From NCBI GenBank assembly GCA_910578795.1, contig CAJTSD010000067.1, positions 1-15,392 of the forward strand: 15,392 nt of DNA, written 5' to 3'. This DNA is from an uncultured Lachnospiraceae bacterium. GTDB lineage: Bacteria; Bacillota; Clostridia; Lachnospirales; Lachnospiraceae. A model generated the notes under the pieces. It saw nothing but the letters and a program-made list of their open reading frames with translations, was not told the DNA's origin and did no database searches. Position 1 is the first letter of the stretch. Every line of letters starts with the position of its first letter. This document shows, piece by piece, positions 12,502 through 15,392 of this stretch. Position numbers and translations under genes: made by a program.

Positions 12502-13182
12502 ATGAACAGACCTGTTACAACATTATTTATGCTCATGTCTGTTGACGGCAAAATCAACACGGGTGCGTCGGATATTTTGGACGTGGATAAGGACTTTCCT
12601 AAAATTGTCGGAGTGAAAGAAGGATTACATCAATATTATGAAATTGAGCAGACAACAGATTTGTGGTCGCTTAATTCGGGAAAGGTGCAAGCCAAAATCG
12701 GTATTAACACAGCGGACATGCCAAATAAAACGCCCGTATCCTTTGTTATTATTGACAATAAACATTTAAAGGAACATGGTATCCGTTATTTTTGTGCCTT
12801 ATCAAAACAATTTGTGTTAGTTACATCTAACGAAAAGCACCCGGTGTTTGAAGTGGAAGAAGAGAATCTTCATATCATTTATCAAAAGGAGTTATCGTTA
12901 GAAGATGCGCTTACGAAACTCAAATCCGAATATGGCTGTGAGCGGATAACGATACAAACTGGCGGGACATTAAACGGACTGTTTCTTCGGGAAAAGCTGA
13001 TAGATTATATTGATATTGTCGTAGCGCCTGTATTGATTGGCGGTAAAGATACGCCTACTTTAATTGATGGGAAATCGTTATTGTCGGAAAGTGAATTGAC
13101 GAAATTAGGTGTGTTGAAATTGCAGGAGTGCGTTGTTTTAGAGAACTCTTATCTTAGGTTACGCTATGAGGTGATTCATTGA
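12502..13182 (+). CDS. RibD C-terminal-domain (dihydrofolate reductase-like) reductase
   Basis: This is a 226-aa cytoplasmic protein of the RibD_C fold, related to the reductase half of the riboflavin enzyme RibD and to dihydrofolate reductase. It starts TLFMLMSVDGKI (strand 1 and the SVDGKI turn, residues 7-18). The nucleotide-binding region is ERITIQTGGTLNGLFL (residues 147-162), and the late strand IDIVVAPVLIGGKDTPTL (170-187) is characteristic. There is no deaminase domain, so it is not a full RibD, and no riboflavin genes are nearby. Stand-alone members reduce various NADPH-dependent substrates. The start ATG 12502 has GGAGG (12491-12495) 6 bases away. The leader of about 270 bases with hairpins suggests post-initiation control. 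Confidence 0.8.
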   Translation: MNRPVTTLFMLMSVDGKINTGASDILDVDKDFPKIVGVKEGLHQYYEIEQTTDLWSLNSGKVQAKIGINTADMPNKTPVSFVIIDNKHLKEHGIRYFCALSKQFVLVTSNEKHPVFEVEEENLHIIYQKELSLEDALTKLKSEYGCERITIQTGGTLNGLFLREKLIDYIDIVVAPVLIGGKDTPTLIDGKSLLSESELTKLGVLKLQECVVLENSYLRLRYEVIH

Positions 13183-13206
13183 CAGTTTTTTGTTCTTTTA
13201 CAATAG

Positions 13207-13236
13207 AAAAAAGCGTATAGACTTTTTCCTATACGT
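13207..13236 (-). terminator. Intrinsic terminator of the DJ-1/PfpI gene
   Basis: On the minus strand, CGTATAG and CTATACG (plus positions 13229-13235 and 13214-13220, with one more G-U pair) enclose an 8-base loop and are followed by six Us (plus A run 13207-13212). It lies 25 bp beyond the stop of the minus-strand gene. It may also reduce readthrough from the RibD-like gene, but it has no T run on that side. Confidence 0.65.
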
Positions 13237-13260
13237 TCTGAAGTAGTGTCATTGAGTTTG

Positions 13261-13842
13261 TCATTCAAACCCCATAGCCGATTTCACCGTATGCATTTTC
13301 TCTGCGCCAACAAGACATTCTAAAAGCATAAATGCAACATCAGGTGCAGTTTGAGGGCAATATGACGTAATAATATTGTCTGTTTTGACAACAGGCTCAT
13401 TGACGACTTCAACACCATATTTTGCAAGTTGCTTCTGCCTGACAGCATTGTTCAGGTGATAAGTCGTAGCCCTTTTTCCCGTTAAAATGCCGCTATGGGC
13501 AAGCGCAAGAGCAGCAACGCAAATGGTTGCGATTAATTTGTGTTGGTAATTGAATTTGTTGATAACGTCAGATAATTTATCAGAAAAGGCTTCTTCATAA
13601 AATCCAAATTCCTCAAAACCGCCCGGAATTGCTAACGCATCATATTCGTCCACACAAATATCTTCTAATAATACGTCAACGATTACAGGTACGCCAAAAG
13701 TACTGACCACCGTTTTTTGGAATCCGCAAGTGACAACTTCAACATCATAGTGATAATCGTTTCTTGCCCAACCCATAACATCGATAAACACGCTTGCTTC
13801 CATTGTTTCAAAACCTTTTGCAAGGAATAAAAGTATCTTCAT
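13261..13842 (-). CDS. DJ-1/PfpI (ThiJ) family protein
   Basis: This is a 193-aa protein with the class I glutamine amidotransferase-like fold. Signature positions are FLAKGFETMEAS (E15 would be the conserved acid), ALAIPGGFEEFGFYE (residues 69-83), and the nucleophile elbow LIATICVAALALA with C108. Members act as proteases, chaperones, deglycases or amidotransferase-like hydrolases; the role here is not set by context. The start is ATG 13842 (MKILLFLAKGF) by homology. GGAGG lies 15 bases upstream, which is long, so a GTG at 13854 giving four more residues is possible. A TATAAT at 13884-13879 on the minus strand is a likely -10. The gene is monocistronic and ends at its own terminator. Confidence 0.85.
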   Translation of the reverse strand: MKILLFLAKGFETMEASVFIDVMGWARNDYHYDVEVVTCGFQKTVVSTFGVPVIVDVLLEDICVDEYDALAIPGGFEEFGFYEEAFSDKLSDVINKFNYQHKLIATICVAALALAHSGILTGKRATTYHLNNAVRQKQLAKYGVEVVNEPVVKTDNIITSYCPQTAPDVAFMLLECLVGAEKMHTVKSAMGFE

Positions 13843-13884
13843 TATTAAATACACCAACCTCCGACTAACATTGTCAATATTATA

Positions 13885-14148
13885 TCATAATTTTATCGCA
13901 CCTGCCACAGTTCAATTATACAAAAAATTGCGTATCTTTACAATAATAATCACATTAAACTTCCACTTCTCTCCTTTCCGCCAATACCGCATAAAGGCGA
14001 TGCTTATATTTTAAAACACCGCCGACCAGTCCCAATCTGACTGAAATGGAAAAACGCTAACGGAATAAACCAAAATACATTAATGTATGTCATTTCATGC
14101 AAAGGATATTGTAAAAAAGAAACATGAATTATAATTTGAATAACATTG
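13885..14148. other. Non-coding interval upstream of the DJ-1 gene
   Basis: No gene is supported. It is AT-rich and contains a 14-bp palindrome (ATACATTAATGTAT, 14075-14088) nested inside TGAAATG (14042-14048) and CATTTCA (14091-14097), which could be a weak operator or chance in such sequence. Confidence 0.3.
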
Positions 14149-14320
14149 ATGATATATGAAACAATTTGTTTTTGGTATAAAATCGAATACCCTTCTGAAA
14201 ATGACGAGCCTGACAAACATGAAGAATGTGTATGCGGCCGTTTAAGAGCGTGAAACGGATAGCGAACCGGAACATTGGATTTATCTTATTATCCATATGA
14301 AGGAGGAGTTTACAATATAA
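14149..14320 (+). pseudogene. Remnant of a small gene next to the replication-initiator fragment
   Basis: ATG 14149 opens a 34-aa frame including WYKIEYPSENDEPDKHEE and CVCGRL, stopping at 14251-14253. A second frame from 14246 reads RETDSEPEHWIYLIIHMKEE and ends at 14318-14320. Together they look like one acidic protein broken by a frameshift near 14243. There is no ribosome binding site before 14149. The position just before an element-type replication gene suggests element cargo, but I cannot name the family. Confidence 0.3.
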
Positions 14321-14396
14321 TCACTAAGACGCATACCCACACGCCCTCAAAGCTGCCGACTTCGGGTTTCACACTAAAAGAAAGGACAAGCCTATT

Positions 14397-14756
14397 ATGC
14401 CAGTATTCAGAGTAGAAAAAGTCAAAAATTATACGATTATGCCAAACACTCACTTACGCAACCGCCAGTTATCCCTACGGGCAAAAGGATTGCTCTGTCA
14501 AATGCTCTCATTGCCCCCGGAATGGAATTTTACCCTGCAACGGTTAGCTTATATCAACAAAGAAGGCTTAGACGCTATAACAACGGTTATACACGAACTG
14601 GAGCAGGCAGAATCTATTACCCGCAACAGAATACGATATGAAAAGGGATTGCTTCGGGAAATGGAATGTACAGTTTATTCTTCTCCAAAACTGAATGTCA
14701 GCTATGGCAATAATCCAATCGTGGAAAACCCTACACCGGAAAATCCAACGCAATAA
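14397..14756 (+). CDS. Replication-initiator A-like N-terminal domain, truncated (element remnant)
   Basis: This 119-aa protein starts MPVFRVEKVKNYTIMPN, then HLRNRQLSLRAKGLLCQMLS and LPPEWNFTLQRLAYINKEGL. This is the winged-helix N-terminus typical of the replication-initiator or DUF6017 proteins of Tn1549-like integrative elements in Clostridia. Complete members are about 250-330 aa and carry a C-terminal domain absent here. The reading ends right after the proline-rich ENPTPENPTQ linker. The start ATG 14397 has AAAGGA (14381-14386) 10 bases away. The usual neighbours of such elements (relaxase, recombinase, type IV secretion genes) are not in the window, so this is probably a stranded fragment. 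The element assignment is from family knowledge. Confidence 0.65.
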   Translation: MPVFRVEKVKNYTIMPNTHLRNRQLSLRAKGLLCQMLSLPPEWNFTLQRLAYINKEGLDAITTVIHELEQAESITRNRIRYEKGLLREMECTVYSSPKLNVSYGNNPIVENPTPENPTQ

Positions 14757-14820
14757 AATATAGATTTATAAAATGCTAAAGTATAAATTACAGAATGATA
14801 AATTATCTATTTTTTAGGTA

Positions 14821-14849
14821 TTGCTTTTCAATTTGTTTTGGTATATAAT
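14821..14849 (+). promoter_or_regulatory. Promoter of the MATE gene
   Basis: TTGCTT (14821-14826), 17 bases, TATAAT (14844-14849). The expected start near 14856 gives a leader of about 114 bases containing a short ORF and a terminator-like hairpin. Confidence 0.5.
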
Positions 14850-14895
14850 ATCATACTGGAAACAACGTTGCTTTTTGCCACCGGGTAAAGAGATT

Positions 14896-14919
14896 ATGCG
14901 TCAGACTTTCTATCGTTAG
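14896..14919 (+). CDS. Leader peptide ORF MRQTFYR
   Basis: ATG 14896 opens a 7-codon frame ending at TAG 14917-14919. AAAGAG (14887-14892) is a plausible but close ribosome binding site. The codons from the G of the ATG to the penultimate one form the left arm of the hairpin at 14898-14946, so a ribosome on this ORF would keep that arm from pairing. Arrangements of this kind control several antibiotic-resistance and efflux genes in Gram-positive bacteria. Confidence 0.5.
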   Translation: MRQTFYR

Positions 14920-14950
14920 GTCAGAGAAGATAGAAAGTTCTGACGCTTTT
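14898..14950 (+). terminator. Attenuator hairpin in the MATE leader
   Basis: GCGTCAGACTTTCTATC (14898-14914) pairs with GATAGAAAG (14929-14937) and TCTGACGC (14939-14946). That makes a 17-bp stem with a single unpaired T (14938) and a 14-base loop, followed directly by TTTT (14947-14950) and a further T-rich stretch. This is a strong intrinsic terminator located after the promoter and before the MATE gene. GTCAGA occurs twice on the 5' side (14900-14905 and 14920-14925), so TCTGAC has two possible partners, as needed for switching. Confidence 0.7.
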
Positions 14951-14969
14951 ATATTTTAAGGAGATCTCT

Positions 14970-15392
14970 ATGGAAACCAAAACGCTACTGAAAGAATTTT
15001 CGCAATATGTAATATTAAATATATGCGGCATGATTGGCTTATCATGTTATATACTCGCTGATACCTTTTTCGTTTCAAACGGTTTAGGTGCAAATGGTCT
15101 GACCGCACTTAATTTAGCTATTCCGATATATAGCTTTGTTCATGGAAGCGGTCTGATGTTTGGAATGGGAGGTGCAACAAAATATTCCATTTACAGAGGG
15201 CAAAAAGAATATCAAAATGCAGATAAATCCTTTTCAAGCACAATATATATTATGTCTGCATTGGCTGTCATTTTTATGCTGACAGGCATTCTCTTTTCCG
15301 GACAACTGACAAGATTATTAGGCGCTGATAAAAATGTCTATCATATGACAAAAATATATTTACAGGTTATTTTACTTTTTGCCCCGGCATTT
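14970..15392 (+). CDS. MATE-family efflux transporter (3' end outside window)
   Basis: The first 141 residues of a multidrug and toxin extrusion protein are visible. The start is ATG 14970, with AAGGAG (14958-14963) 6 bases away. It begins METKTLLKEFSQYVILNICG. Hydrophobic helices lie at about residues 13-33, 43-68, 92-111 and from 128 to the edge. YILADTFFVSNGLGANGLTA and IPIYSFVHGSGLMFGMGGAT are typical MatE blocks. Complete members have about 440-460 residues and 12 helices and export cationic compounds using Na+ or H+ gradients. The substrate is not known. The leader ORF plus terminator ahead of the gene suggests induced expression. Confidence 0.85.
   Translation, partial: METKTLLKEFSQYVILNICGMIGLSCYILADTFFVSNGLGANGLTALNLAIPIYSFVHGSGLMFGMGGATKYSIYRGQKEYQNADKSFSSTIYIMSALAVIFMLTGILFSGQLTRLLGADKNVYHMTKIYLQVILLFAPAF

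Noticed and set aside
14075..14088. 14-bp palindrome ATACATTAATGTAT as an operator
   Set aside because: It is in AT-rich DNA over 200 bases from any start codon, so chance is a good explanation.

Overview
The window looks like the chromosome of a low-to-moderate GC Gram-positive anaerobe of the class Clostridia, most likely a gut Lachnospiraceae relative. This rests on strong AGGAGG-type ribosome binding sites, sigma-A promoters with TATAAT boxes, a DUF1062 protein, a two-cluster ferredoxin-type aldo/keto reductase and a Tn1549-like replication-initiator fragment. The taxon is inferred from gene style, not from a marker gene. There are no rRNA or tRNA genes, no CRISPR array and no complete transposase.

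Layout. Bases 1-2057 hold three tandem ABC-2-type permease paralogues (the first cut by the window edge), followed by the tail of a broken helix-turn-helix gene. Bases 2376-5507 hold single genes: a SAM-dependent methyltransferase, a DUF1062 zinc-ribbon protein, an XRE regulator with two membrane helices, and a GNAT acetyltransferase behind a promoter and terminator-like leader. Bases 5665-8966 hold a strong promoter, a frameshifted small gene, and a run of uncharacterised genes: a 125-aa protein, a 321-aa helical protein coupled to a 200-aa two-helix membrane protein, and a conserved hypothetical whose 3' end is out of frame. Bases 8963-10512 hold an internally deleted aldo/keto reductase diverging from a MarR regulator, with two copies of a palindromic operator candidate between them. 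Bases 10554-11430 hold two decayed genes, one a PHP-family phosphatase. Then come an intact NUDIX hydrolase, about 500 bp of non-coding DNA rich in hairpins and palindromes, a RibD C-terminal-like reductase, a convergent DJ-1/PfpI protein with its own terminator, remnants of an integrative element, and the start of a MATE efflux gene behind a leader-peptide and terminator arrangement.

How it fits together. This is a patchwork of accessory genes, most with their own promoter, and at least six decayed genes or remnants are visible. It is not one pathway. The most promising regulatory signal is that the MATE and GNAT genes both sit behind a promoter, a very short ORF and a hairpin followed by a T run, with the short ORF overlapping the left arm of the hairpin. 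That is the architecture of translation-dependent transcription attenuation. The MATE example is by far the cleaner one. A hairpin-rich leader also precedes the RibD-like gene. No defence or biosynthetic system could be supported from the sequence.
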